A stretch of DNA of 64,000 nt from Perkinsus marinus ATCC 50983 (lineage: Eukaryota; Perkinsozoa; Perkinsida; Perkinsidae): positions 1 to 64,000 of the forward strand of contig NW_003200415.1 of the NCBI RefSeq assembly GCF_000006405.1, read 5' to 3'. The first letter of the stretch is position 1. The number at the start of each line of letters is the position of its first letter. Below are positions 9,539 to 21,200 of the stretch, one piece after another. The notes beneath the pieces are model-generated. The model made no database searches. It had not been told where the DNA came from and saw only the letters and a list, made by a program, of their open reading frames with translations. The position numbers and the translations under genes were made by a program.

Positions 9539-10738
9539 TTACGCGTTACGTACACACTCATCCATAGCATCGATAACGTATTGAATGTTGCCGTGGTTCA
9601 ATCCAGCCATAGAGATACGACCATTCTTAAGCATATAGATATGATGCTTGTTAATCATTCGCTCACACTGGGCAACAGTGAGACCAGTGAAGGAGAACAT
9701 ACCAATCTGCTTCTTGATATGCTCCCAAGTACCAGGAGTACCCTTGGCGGTCAAACCGTCAGACAGAAGGATACGGTACTTGGCAATCCTGCCGCTGATG
9801 AGCTTAAGTTCATCCTTCCACTCTTGCTCAAGAGAGGGGTTCTCAAGGATAGTCTTAACAATCAAACCACCATGGATCGGGGGAGAGGAATACATGGGAC
9901 GAATAATGAGCTTCAGCTGACTAAGGGCGCGGGCAGCCAAGTCAGCACTCTTGGTGACGAGATGGCACATACCGGCACGTTCACCATAAAGACCGAAGTT
10001 CTTGGCGAAACTCTGAGCTACGAAGAATTCCATACCAGACTGATAGAAGAGACGGAGGGCATAAGCATCAGCCTCGAGATCGCCAGACGCGTATCCCTGA
10101 TAGGCATTGTCGAGAACAGGGACAAGGTTCTTCTCAGCAATAAGCTTCTGCAGCTGCTGCCACTGTTCGTGGTTGAAGTCCATACCAGTGGGATTGTGAG
10201 CGCAGGCATGAAGGAGGATGAGAGAGCCAACAGGAGCATCGCCAATAACCTTCAAGGTTCCCTCGAAGTTGATCGCGCGATGTTCGCTGTCCCAGTAGGG
10301 ATACTTTCGGACTTTCAGACCAGATTTCTCGAAGACCTTGATGTGGTTACCCCATGTAGGATCGGAGATATAAATGGCAGGTCTGTTGAGGAACTTGGCG
10401 GCAAATTCACCGATGAGTCTCAGAGATCCAGTGCCGGACAGAGCCTGACTACTGGCAATTCTATCACTAGACTCGCCGAAGAGAAGGCGTTGACTAAGGG
10501 GCTTGAGGGCCGGGAAACCGTCAATAGGAGCGTACTCCTTATCGACCTTCATGTCAGCGGCCAACTGCTGATCGACCTTACGGACAACATCGAGAACCTT
10601 GGGGTTGCCGTTCTCATCACGGTAAGCACCAATACCAAGATTGACCTTGTTGGGAGAGGGGTCAGCCTTATAAGCGGTGGCGGTACCGAGAATAGGATCC
10701 GGGGGAGCCAAATCACAAGATTCGAAAATGGAAGACAT
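9539..10738 (-). CDS. AAT2: Aspartate aminotransferase (class I), copy 2
   Basis: Same reaction and landmarks as copy 1, with 399 codons in one exon. The PLP lysine (SFAKNFGLYG, Lys246), NPTG, DNAYQGYASGD and the C-terminal Arg are all present, so it should be active. The N-terminal ~104 codons match copy 1 with only three base differences, while residues ~105-213 diverge widely (for example DNAY against DCAY, and two fewer residues). The C-terminal third is again very similar. The frame stays open for 39 codons upstream of the chosen ATG, but that stretch starts at a non-ATG codon and does not resemble a targeting peptide. A CTTTTCAG acceptor-like site lies about 25 bases upstream of the ATG and would suit trans- or 5'-UTR splicing. 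Confidence 0.97.
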   Translation of the reverse strand: MSSIFESCDLAPPDPILGTATAYKADPSPNKVNLGIGAYRDENGNPKVLDVVRKVDQQLAADMKVDKEYAPIDGFPALKPLSQRLLFGESSDRIASSQALSGTGSLRLIGEFAAKFLNRPAIYISDPTWGNHIKVFEKSGLKVRKYPYWDSEHRAINFEGTLKVIGDAPVGSLILLHACAHNPTGMDFNHEQWQQLQKLIAEKNLVPVLDNAYQGYASGDLEADAYALRLFYQSGMEFFVAQSFAKNFGLYGERAGMCHLVTKSADLAARALSQLKLIIRPMYSSPPIHGGLIVKTILENPSLEQEWKDELKLISGRIAKYRILLSDGLTAKGTPGTWEHIKKQIGMFSFTGLTVAQCERMINKHHIYMLKNGRISMAGLNHGNIQYVIDAMDECVRNA

Positions 10739-11873
10739 GTTTGAGTGGTGGGATACGTAACTGAAAAGGTCATGCCATGTATTAAGTACGCTTCGTGTTC
10801 CAGGTGAGTAGTTGTCGACTCCAGGTTCCGTATGCTGTGTTCTCCCCCACGCCATCGCTGCGTAGATTCAGCCCCCCTCATGAGAGGTGTCGTCCATCTT
10901 CCTGTCTCACACATAGCGCAAGCGAAATAAAAGAAGGCGGCCTCGCTTCGCCACCTTTGCGTGTCGCGCGCGCCACAAAATCCCCTCGTCTCTTGCGCGC
11001 TCAAGATGTTCTTCCTCTGGCCCAAGTTCTCCTTCCTCACCGAAAAAAATCTCCTCACCGACGCGGAATGGAGGTCGATTTATGGAGTAAGGTCAATGAC
11101 CGTTTGTATAGAGAGGGATGGTAGAATTCACGAGGAGTGCCAAATTGATCGATCGCTTACCTGGATCCTAGGCCCGATCGAGACACTCGGAGGAATTGGC
11201 AATTTGGGATGACTTCTCGGCGTGTGGCCAGTGAACTTTATGCTACCCTCTGCTAGAGAACTCTTGGACGCTTTTGTGAACAATGGGATGTGAGGTCATT
11301 TGAGGTATTACACTTGAATTACTGCACCCTACAGGGGCCAGCTCTTCGGGGAAACAGCAGACACATATCACGTCTGCAGTTACTTGGTTAGTGTGTCGAG
11401 GAAGGCAGAGAGCGAGGGAGTGTGCCTGATGTTCCCTTCCATGCTCGGTAATGGTTCATGAATGTCTCAACTGTGGAGTTCTGTGTTTACGAGTGGTGAA
11501 TGGTTCGGATGAAATATACACCAAGGGTCTCAAAGAGGTCGTACTCATACCGAAACATGAGGGGGCAGTGTCTTACTGGTATTGAGGATGAATCGGTACA
11601 CTGTCATCCGTACCTATGAGAAACAATGCGCTACTAGGAACTGGCCTCGAGAGTGTTTATAGCACCTGCTATTCCCTGATTATGACCACTCCATCCCTTC
11701 GGTACAGGATCTGGTATACGCCTCTTTTGGAGCTCAGTCCATCCTGTCGAATTCGAGGATATTCTAATAACAGTAGAGGCGAAGGAAAACCTCCATCAAG
11801 AAAGGGCCCTACTTGCAGAAAGGACTCGTACTTTTGCGATACGGTACCTAAGGTACACCTGCCCAGAGTCCCA
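10739..11873. other. Mostly non-coding stretch upstream of AAT2
   Basis: Contains the 5' region of AAT copy 2. A plus-strand frame from about 11000 (MFFLWPKFSFLTEKN, then DAEWR) could be the first exon of a small plus-strand gene, with a frame change near 11080 suggesting an intron. Nothing convincing follows before 11616. The frame at 11616-11885 has no family signature. Confidence 0.35.
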
Positions 11874-13258
11874 TCAAGGAATTGAACTAACGATGTTGGG
11901 TATGCATGGCCGCCATATGAAGTACTTAGTCTTATTGAACGCTAGCGGCCCATGTTCTGGGCGCTTATCACCACCTGCCATCGTGAAGAATTCTGTGATT
12001 GCTGGATTATAGATAGTACCTTTAGTAGCATTAAGACCCTTGGTTGATGCTCCATTGGTTTTCAAGTCACAGAAGACTTGCATGGTCGGGGCCATCTTTT
12101 GGTCCTTCAGAATGGCTTGTCGAGCCTCAATAGTGCGGTTATCGTCCATACGGCACTCACACCGACACCTGGTACCTTATTTCCCATATAAAATTCGTAA
12201 TGCCAACCGAAGACCCTCCACTTGAAGTCCCTTATCCATGGCCGCATACCCATGCGCTGATCGATACATTCCCAGTACGCTAGTTCCCTGCTGACCCACC
12301 TCCTCATGCATGCGGTGTTTGATCCTATCACCTTCTCGCCGAAATCGGAATGCCATCTTTTCGTCTTCAACAATAGGACCGAATCCCCATGACCCTCCCA
12401 ATAACTCAAACAGGAGGACATTTCAAGGTTCGAAACGTTCTCAAGCAGTACTATTCTTGCAGTGCTTGCTCTTTTTACTACGTGGTTTGGACAATACTTT
12501 GCTTTCAGGACCTTTAATGAACAAGACTTCAGGAATCGTATCTGAATGCAGTGAGAACATAAGAACAACTCTCCACCCCAATAGTAATCCCTACCCATAT
12601 CCTTGGCCTTCACTGCCCTTACCTGGGGCTCTATCTCTCTCCGTAATACGAATAGTGCCGTAGCAGTAGCAAGGACATTGCTAATGTCACCTTTAGTACC
12701 ATTGAGCCTGTTGTGGTGGGCTGCCACTTCGCAAAGAGCGGCTGAGGAACAACAGCTGAGGATAGCAAGGGGATGCACCATATATATCTTACCTTCATCA
12801 CCAGCAATCGCGGAAAGGTGGCCAAGCGCACCCAGATCGGAGAGTAGTGAACACTTCCCGCATAATACCCGACACTTGCCAGCGGGGTACGTCTTATGCT
12901 TAGCACAGTCAGTAACCCAATCCACTAGGATGTGTCTCGAGTCAGCCCTGAATGGATCAAGTCGGAATAACAGCTAAGCCATTCGAATTGATCACAAAGA
13001 TGACGGGAATGAGACGATAATGACACGTGAACTATAACGGCTCATGGCTCTGTTACTCTACAGGCCACAGTTATCCCAATTGAGTTCCCGTCATTACATT
13101 TCCGGTTTCCAGGAATCAAAGCAGCCAGTGATGGGTCCCTCACATACATCACACTTCCGTGAAGTCTCATCTAAGCTGCTCTTCACTTGGTCAGCCGCTT
13201 TCCTCACTTCGTCCACGGAACAAGAGTAAGCCTTAGCCAGCTGAATGTCACACTTCAT
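11874..13258 (-). CDS. Multi-exon protein of unknown function with several CxxC pairs
   Basis: Not recognised. The start ATG is at 13258-13256 (MKCDIQLAKAYSCSVDEVRK) and the frame reaches RKCDVCEGPITGCFDSW. Then come an intron, DSRHILVDWVTDCAKHKTYP and CRVLCGKCSLLSDLGALGHL, and later HPLAILSCCSSAALC, AAHHNRLNGTKGDISNVLAT and GRDYYWGGELFLCSHC. Further exons read FGPIVEDEKMAFRFRREGDR, GMYRSAHGYAAMDKGLQVEG, and near the end RTIEARQAILKDQKMAPTMQ. The repeated Cys pairs suggest metal binding or disulfides. There is no signal peptide at the chosen start. Frame shifts between blocks are best explained by introns of 20-60 nt. The stop codon position is uncertain. Confidence 0.5.
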
Positions 13259-13895
13259 GGTAGTAGTACCTAAAGAGGCTGGTCATGGATTGTTCGAGTC
13301 GGTCGAGCAGCGTTCTCTTGGGTCGGACTCCATGACAACAAATGAAGAGGCCCGTCAAACATCATGCCTGGTACCAATTAGCATCAATAACACTTTCTAG
13401 AGAGCTCCCCACTCTCGTAATTATGGTTCCCACTCTCACTACATGGCCTCAACCTCGGGCATAGCATATCCAAAGTCCTCTCCAGATGCTGCAGGTATCC
13501 GATTACCGAATGCCCTATGTCGGCTCCGACAGCAGCAGCCACCATGTATGAACAAAGCGAACTTGATAGGACTGTTAATTAGGAGTTTCTTTGACCACTG
13601 AGTTTCTTGGAAATACACGTACAGATGTTAATACGTACAGATGGAGGGCGACGGGAAAACGTCATCATTACGTCCTGCAGACGTATCAAACGAAGTTTCG
13701 AGCAAGTTGCTTCACAAATACCTGTCTCCCTCAAGGTGACAAATGTGATACAATCAACCAGTGCAATTAGATCCGGGTGTCTTATGGAGTGTAACGTCCA
13801 CTTTCATCGCCCCGCCAAAACGATCAAGAATCATGCTTGTATTCTCGACTCTTTAGACTTGCGCCGCTCCGTAATTGAGTAACACTCAGAAGTAT
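13259..13895. other. Intergenic stretch between divergent genes
   Basis: Lies between the minus-strand unknown gene and the plus-strand JmjC-like gene. A 91-codon frame at 13607-13882 has no motif. It probably contains both promoters; no clear core element is visible. Confidence 0.4.
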
Positions 13896-15929
13896 ATGCC
13901 GTTGAATCTGTGGGATACTGCTTTCCTCATTGATAGTTCCCTGTCTGCGGTGTATGAAATGCTATCAGTATCCGAGTCGGCGCAGATACTGAAGATGATG
14001 AGTGAAAAGGTTACTCTCCCGAGGATATCCCCCGATCCTGATGTTTATCTAGATGAGGAAGCACGTAGGCAACTGGAGGGAACCTGGCCTATAGATTTAG
14101 TGGGGGATAAGTCCAAGTGGCCGAGGATTATTCATAACAAGATTGATTTCATGTACAATTACACCAGAGTAATTTGGAATTTGTCGAGGATTGCCGACGT
14201 TTAGGTATGAACTTGTGAACTCCAGCCATTTGGATGAGTGCTGGGTGATGCCCAACGGGGTGAGTATGTCGAGTCAGTCAGCTGATCGAGGAACTCGACT
14301 GGGCATATTGTCAATTCAAGATACATCGACTCGGCCTCGACAAATCGATACCCTATGAAATAACCTGCCGATTGGGTCAGTTTGATAATGCCTACGACTT
14401 CGTGAGGAGTTTTACACCAGAGATGAAGGAGACCTACAAAGCTCGGTTCTGTTATACTGTAGTAAATAGGAGGGTTCCTGGGTTGATACGAGCCTCATAG
14501 ACTATGGTTTATAAATTATGAGTCATAACCCATGAGTTATAGCATCCATACGATAAACATGTTCAGGAGAAAACCTGTGGGATTGGGGATAAGAATGAAC
14601 GAGTTCAGAAAGAGGCCAGCGGTTCTAGTTTATCTGACAAGATCCAATTCCTTGAAGCAGGCATTACGAGGAAGGAACACCCCATAGAGAAGCATACGAT
14701 ATACCTCACTGAGCTTAGGCAAGTGTTGCTATTAGCATCTTGCTAACTGCAGCTCCTGAAGAACATATCCTTACATGCAGATATGAGAAAGCATACCCAC
14801 ATCCTATAAGTGGAGAACTAGTGAAGACAGTATCATCAATCGATATCAAGGATATAGCCGAGAGCATGCGGCCTAAACCAGCTGATAGGATGTAATCCTC
14901 CTAGGTTAGTGCTCTATTCCTCACGTGTTTATGGTAAGGTACATGTATTGGGATAGATATGATGAGGGTCTGTTCACTGGAGGAAAGAACTCCGGAAAGT
15001 AGGGGGATAAGCTCAAACTGCCAAGACGCACTTTCAGGTGCATGCATGTAGATCAGTGCCTATGGTCTAATATTGGGAAGAACTATGCTGGATGGAAGCT
15101 GTTAGCCTTATGGTCTGTGGCTGATAGTAATGATGTAATTGCCAGCAGTATTGGTGGTAGTTAGCTAGGCTAGACTATGTCATCGTCAGATCCTCGATCA
15201 ATTATCTCGTGAGACATTCGAAGCACCATTGACCAACTCCCAAATAGCTGCCTTACGGCGAGCTTGTAGGATTGTATTAGTCAGGCCTGGAGATGTCTGC
15301 CTCTTTTCTGGTGGTATAGCACATACTGTAGGGATAGTGGCATCTCTAAGTGCTGCTGTGAGAAGGTATAGGTATTAGGTTATCTCGATTAGTAAGGAGC
15401 TATCCATGACTGTTTATGAATCCTTCGTGAGCATGAACCCACGTAACATTGAGCATTGGCTCGATAGTGCAAATCCAGCAGTTCAGCATCCAGCATTCAC
15501 AGTAAGATGATCTCCGAGACTACTCCCGATGTTTATGGTATATAACGCTTATTAGATGCCGGACTCCGATCTGGATTCTATTGAGGATGATGTCCTTGAC
15601 CATCTCGACAGAGTTGACTTTGTGCTAGATAGAGAAGATAAGGAGGCTTATGAGGCTGGTATGATAGACGTTATTACTCTTACCTCAGCAGATCTCTCAG
15701 TTCTCGCATCAACAACATCGAGAACATCACACAAGGATGTAGAGGATACTGTGAGGAATATCAATTCCTATGAGGACTTTGAGGGTCATCACTATCAACA
15801 TTATGGCCCCGCCATGGGTCAGTTGCTCTACCTACCATACCCATCACCATTATCATACCTCTTCCTCCAGATACAGCTCACAAGCATATTGCTGCCGCTG
15901 TAGAATGCGTGACGAGGAAACGGAAGTGA
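13896..15929 (+). CDS. JmjC-like Fe(II)/2-oxoglutarate-dependent oxygenase
   Basis: The start ATG is at 13896 (MPLNLWDTAFLIDSSL), just after an in-frame stop and a CAG acceptor-like site. Exons continue through DPDVYLDEEARRQLEGTWPI and WVMPNG, a 22-nt intron (14260-14281), then LIEELDWAYCQFKIHRLG. The metal-binding HxD is in MHVDQCLWSNIGKN (His at 15045, Asp at 15051), followed by WKLLALWSVADSNDVIA. The third ligand is the His in VRPGDVCLFSGGIAHTVG (15322). The C-terminal part, YESFVSMNPRNIEHWLDS then LDSIEDDVLDHLDRVDFVLD, ends near HIAAAVECVTRKRK, with the stop at 15927-15929. The HxD...H order and the GD-hydrophobic-GG-H strand match JmjC/cupin oxygenases. The substrate could be protein or RNA; no PHD or other reader domain is visible. 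Exons at 14500-15000 are the least certain. Confidence 0.68.
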
Positions 15930-16514
15930 GTATTGCCAGTGATACTGACTTGGTGTATGAAGATTTAATAGGTATTTCCGTAAGGAGTTGCGTAAGACAA
16001 AACGGCTCTGTGCCTATATACATTCGCCCTAGCCGCCGCCCAGTGGTGCGCTTCCGTGTATTGAGTTACTGTTACTCCCGTGTTATATTATGGTCGTCAA
16101 GTGCTGACGACGATTGCTGCGAATATGTGATTGTGTGGAATCATCTCTGTTTCACACGTATGTTGTGTTCAGTTGTGAGAAAGAAAGCAGTAGCAGTGGT
16201 ATTGTAACTCGGTCTACCCCTGAGGTTCGTATTTGTCATTCTGATAGACACATGGGCTTTTGCTGCTGACATTGTGGGCGGGGATGCTCGGACTGTGAAT
16301 GGAGTCGAATTTCAACTCGAATCTATTCACAATCTATCCCATCGTCATTCATCCCAGGTTGCTCTTCCTCTGGGTGGACTCCTACAAATCCTTCCCCTAG
16401 TAGAGCCAGCTATTCACCCGCTGGCTAGCCCCCTTTGTGTCACGGCGGGCGCTATATACGCCCACAATAGGACTGTGTATGCATAGTTATTTCTATTATT
16501 CGTCGTTAAACTCC
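15930..16514. other. Spacer between the two oxygenase genes
   Basis: A 585-bp stretch holding the 3' flank of the JmjC-like gene and the 5' flank of the next gene. Frames here lack family motifs. No promoter element is obvious. Confidence 0.45.
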
Positions 16515-17867
16515 ATGGACCAGAATGATCGTCCGAACCGCCCCAACAGGAGGGATGAGACAAATAGTGACGGGATACCTCGAATAGACCTTGCACAGGC
16601 AGTAGCTCACCCGGATGACCCTGACATATTGCGATATGTGGCAACAGAGGTGTCTTCTGCCATGGAACTGTGAGCAGGAGCGTTACTCGTCTGTTAATGC
16701 TGAATCCTTACTTCAGATATGGATGTTTTGTTATAGTCAACCATGGGGTACCTCGTGAGATCTGTGAGGGGGTCGAGCAGACCTCGAGAGAGTAAGACAG
16801 GAGCATTAAGACCAACGAGTATGTTTCTGTGTTCAGGTTCTTCAATCTTCCTAGTACAGTGAAGAGGGAAGTATTGGCTACCGCGGAAGACTTTGAAGGT
16901 TATGATGCTGGTGGAGAACTACTCTATAGGAGCGAGGAAACGGATGAGTATTTACAGCAGACTAGAGGGCAGGCCGACGCCAAGGAGTCCTACCAAATAT
17001 GGCCATCCACCTCCAGTTACCCAGGGTCCACTCGATCAGGTATGGGAGCTACATCGTAATCCGTATACTATATTGTTTTTCGAGGTCCAAACAAATGGCC
17101 GAGACTGCCACCTGGATTCCGTGATAAATATATGGCATACTACAGGGAGATGGAGCGATGTAGGCGTCCACGAGAGTAGCAATCATCTCTTGTCATCCTC
17201 AGTAACGAGTCTTATTTATAAAGTACTCGCCCTAGCACTCGGGAAGGACCCTTGTTTCTTTAATGATATGAATCATAACCATTTGGCAGTCCTACGCCTG
17301 CTATGCTACAAGGAGGTGAGCTCGTCATTGTCCCTTTAGCGGTAGTCTATCATTCGAGCGGCGTTGTCAGGAGCCGACTGTACCCCAAGGAGGTGTGCGA
17401 TGCTCGGTCCATAGTGATTGGGGTCCGTTAACCCTCCTTCGTCAAGCTAATAGCGATGCTTGTGGGATGTAGGACTCTAGCAGATACATCGATGTACGAT
17501 TAGTGTACTGCAGGTATCTACAGATAGTTGGACCATCGAATGACTGGATAGATGTGAAGACTAGTGGTGATGAAATACTAGTGAATACCGGTGATATGAT
17601 GGATTATTGGACCAATCATAGGTGAGCCGCTTTGCGGAGTATTCATGTTGTATGTGTACTAGGTGGAGAGCCATCAAGCATCGTGTCATTCAGCCAGAAG
17701 GTCCCCTTGTAGAGCCACGTTATAGTTTCGCCTACTTCCATTCCTTCAACGCCGACTCAATGGCTGACCCACATGACTTCGATGCTGATGCATTAAGTCG
17801 CCCCGTTAACCAATGGGAATATGTTGTACGGAAAAAGACTAATTCGATAGTTGGTGATGCTCATTGA
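16515..17867 (+). CDS. Isopenicillin-N-synthase-like 2OG-Fe(II) oxygenase
   Basis: Belongs to the non-haem iron oxygenase family that couples 2-oxoglutarate decarboxylation to substrate oxidation. The start ATG is at 16515 (MDQNDRPNRPN), followed by IPRIDLAQAV. A ~45-nt intron then leads to GCFVIVNHGVPRE, the N-terminal DIOX_N signature. Next come FFNLPSTVKREVLATAEDFE, GPNKWPRLPPGFRDKYMAYY, LALALGKDP and LRLLCYKE. The metal site is HSDWGPLTLLRQ (His 17410, Asp 17416) and, after NTGDMMDYWTNHR and a ~41-nt intron, the distal His in AIKHRV. The 2OG-binding Arg is in EPRYSFAYF. The stop is TGA at 17865-17867. All catalytic residues are present. The small-molecule substrate cannot be inferred. Confidence 0.9.
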
Positions 17868-18228
17868 TTTAAAGTAGTTCTCTTCATTATATAAACCCCT
17901 TTGTTGATGTGGAGTTGGGAGTGGGATATAATACACCAAAGTTCTCACAATAATCAAACAAGTGCCCGGTGGATAAATCTCCATTCGCCTCTTAGGTTAC
18001 AGACGGCTGCGGCTGCGCTCAATTCTTATAATGAAAGTACCCATTCCCTCAATAGTATATGAACGAAACATGTATAGTATGATCATATGAGATAACATCA
18101 ATGATTGAGTCAATTCATTGTCCATGGTCCATGCTGGCTGAATGCCGGATGTTACACACTTTGCATAAATATGTGGCATTCCCCCTATAGCCTGACATAG
18201 ACTCCATCTACACCAATCGGGATGAGGG
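17868..18228. other. Intergenic stretch
   Basis: The 3' flank of the oxygenase and the probable 3' end of the minus-strand gene beyond it. No supported feature; convergent gene ends are the likely content. Confidence 0.4.
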
Positions 18229-21200
18229 CTACATTTTGCTACCGTTGACGTCCATGAAGTCTCTGACCCTATTGGCAGGATTGCCGCTCCTCGGGTTGGA
18301 CAGGATACTTTGTATAAGTCTGTTGTAACGATCTGGATATGGATAGACATAGTCCTCCCTCTGGTAAAAGCTCCTACCCATTCGGCTACGCCCCTCAAGG
18401 ATAGGTTCCACGTGGAGTGTATCCGATTCGAGTACCTAGCAGTTGACAAGATAGTCACGACAAAGGAGAAAGAGGGCACGTACCACATCCGCTCCTACAG
18501 ACACAACCTCCTCAGCAGTATCCGGTGTCTTATCATCGTGATGTACAGGCCTCAACAGGTCCATCAAAATGGTAACATCACTCTTCCTGCGTCCTCGTGG
18601 ATTCTGCTTATTCCCTTCCGTAAGAGCCCTATGAATACCCCGATACGCTCGACTTAAAGACCTCGAATACCTACTCGTGTTTCCGCAACGACTGGCTTAA
18701 TTGGGTAGAGAAAGCAGAGCGGAATCGGGCCGTGCTGAGGCGATGCCCCACTCCTCGGCGTCCCTTAGACGAGCTGAAAGGGTGGTCAGGAGGAGGTACC
18801 ATGTTGAGGTCCTACCGGAACATTGATGCTTCCTCCCCATCTGGGGCCTTCCTCGAAACCGCTCTCGCTGAGGAAGTTCCGCTGGGAACCTCATCATCGT
18901 CTTGTATCAAATACTGAGGAGGCTCGTGGCTGCGATTGTCTGTTATCAGCGCCAGTCGATCTCGTCCTGTAAGGGAAGGTAGTGGAAACAAAGCTGTATA
19001 TTGATACCTAGTTTGGTAACCATCTGCAGACCTGTTACTGAGCTCACATCACGCAAGGTGGTCATCTCAGTCGAGAGGGTTGATGGTACATTGGTGGACC
19101 CTCCACTTGGCCATCGTTTCGTCATATTCTGGACGTTCTCAATATGCCTAATGATAGTGATTACAGTCTGTGTGGAGAGATGTGTCCACTCACCTGTCAG
19201 AAGGCTTCTGCAGCTGACAGCCTCCCGTCTTAGATTCACGAAAGACGGTCTCGAATTGTGACCAATCCGGATCGCTATCGATGGCCGAGTCTGTTGTCGA
19301 GGTAGAAGGAGAGTCTGACGACACCGTTATATCGGCAATGACAGTAACCCACCCTACCTGGGTGCCTCCTAGTGCTCTCACGCTCCTCCTTCTCCTCCTC
19401 CCCCTCCGATATGAGACCGAGATGTTCTAATCCCTTGCGGATGAAGCATAGATCGGGCTTGAAGGCATTGGTACGATTGAGCCTTGCTAATCCTGCCAAC
19501 CTACTAGTAGGAGTAGTAGTTAGAGTTGTGTTGGTGATAATCCCTCACCGATGTCGCATGGTCTTGCGTTGCTTCTGCCGTGCATGTCGTTCATTGATCC
19601 CTTTTACTATGGCTGCATGAGGGGTACCCTCGGCTACGAGCCATCGCATTGATACAGCACCTGCTAGTACTGCGAGGAGTAATAGTTATAGGTGAACATT
19701 ACTACCTGGTATAAGGTGATCTAGTAAACTGAGTGTATGATCATCATCTGTGGCTTGCTTCAAACCTCTAAGGAGTTCTTCACTGTTCACCAAGGCATAT
19801 GTATTATAAGGTAGTCCATCCAAGCACTGCTGGCGGCCCTCTAGCGAGAAGAAGTCCGTCTGTGTAGTCCGATTGAGGTGCCGCATGAGTGCCACCTATC
19901 AAGATGTTTCTCTTCACCATTGTAGCCAGCCGTGCTGATGCTGCTGCTTACGAAAACCCTGTTGCATTGCTGCCTATCGACTTCGGCAATAACAGAGTCC
20001 CCACCATCAGTGACTTGAGTACCTCCCTCTAGTGCGGCACCAGTGCATCGTCTATAAACCTTCAAAGACGACTACTATCATCATGCTATATTGATACACC
20101 TTACACAGGCAGCCACGCTCGTCGCGTTCTTCACAAGAGCATATAGTTGCTTCACATAGAGGCACCGATCATCGTCATCATCATGTATATCAACCAGCAT
20201 TCGCAGCTTATCATCTACGATGCATCATCCTATAGTCAGCAATAGTCCAACTACTACCTTTATCGGTATCAATACTGGTCAATAGCGTGAGACATGTTAG
20301 AAGCCTCATAAAGTCAACTCGTTGGCCTATGACCATGTCGTGCTGCTCTTCACCATCCATCATCCTAGGACTGTTCCTGTTGTTGTTGCTCCTGCTGTTC
20401 TTCATTCCACAGATACTACACCTTGCATTGCAGCCACGAGCAAGTACAAATATTGCTCGAAGTAGAGGTTTCTCGTGCCTACAAAGCGGTAGTATCACTA
20501 CAGTCTATTGCCCTCTTACTATTACCTGCAGAATATGCCAAGCTCTCCACAAGTGGTAGAAAAGGTAGAGTATGAGAGGCAGCATGGCACATCATTCAAT
20601 CGATCGAGATGCGACTGCTTGAGAATCTGTATTCTAGAATCATAGGCCTGGTAGGGTTAATCGTAGATATACCTTCTGAGTCAGCATGGGTCGAAGTTGG
20701 TTTATGACGAGGGTCTGTGTTATCTTATCATTGAATGTTTGAACCTATTAATCTCAGTATTGATGATGATGACGGCACGAGGTAGTGATACCAAGAATGC
20801 CTTGTTCCTCGGGCAGCCATTGAAGATAATCTCTATGAATACTCCACACCATGCCTTAGCTCTCCGACGATTAAGCTCAAGCATCTTCATCGGTGTTAGT
20901 ATCGTGTTACCCAGAGTATGGGCTATGAGTACCTATGCTACAATGCTAGGTCGCTAGAGTTAATAGTTATCATCACTGTTTGGAAGGTTTCCAATGTCAT
21001 ACATTTCTCACCCCTACTTGCTGTCCGGAACAGGCTCCTAAGAAGTTAATAGGTACAGTAAATAGTGTGTCCCTTCTCACCTTGCCATACGTTCACTCAA
21101 TTGGATTCCCACACTACGGAGGATACGATGCAAATCCATATACACCATCGTAATAGATGATGATCTTTTCTTGCCATTGGTATGCCGTAGCTTGAGAGCT

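Noticed and set aside
9455-10744. 429-codon plus-strand open frame opposite AAT copy 2
   Set aside because: An antisense shadow of the aminotransferase caused by its codon bias. The minus strand carries all catalytic motifs, and shorter antisense frames recur opposite copy 1.
10549-11058. 169-codon minus-strand frame overlapping the 5' part of AAT copy 2
   Set aside because: An alternative frame of the AAT gene plus its 5' flank; low-complexity, with no family features.
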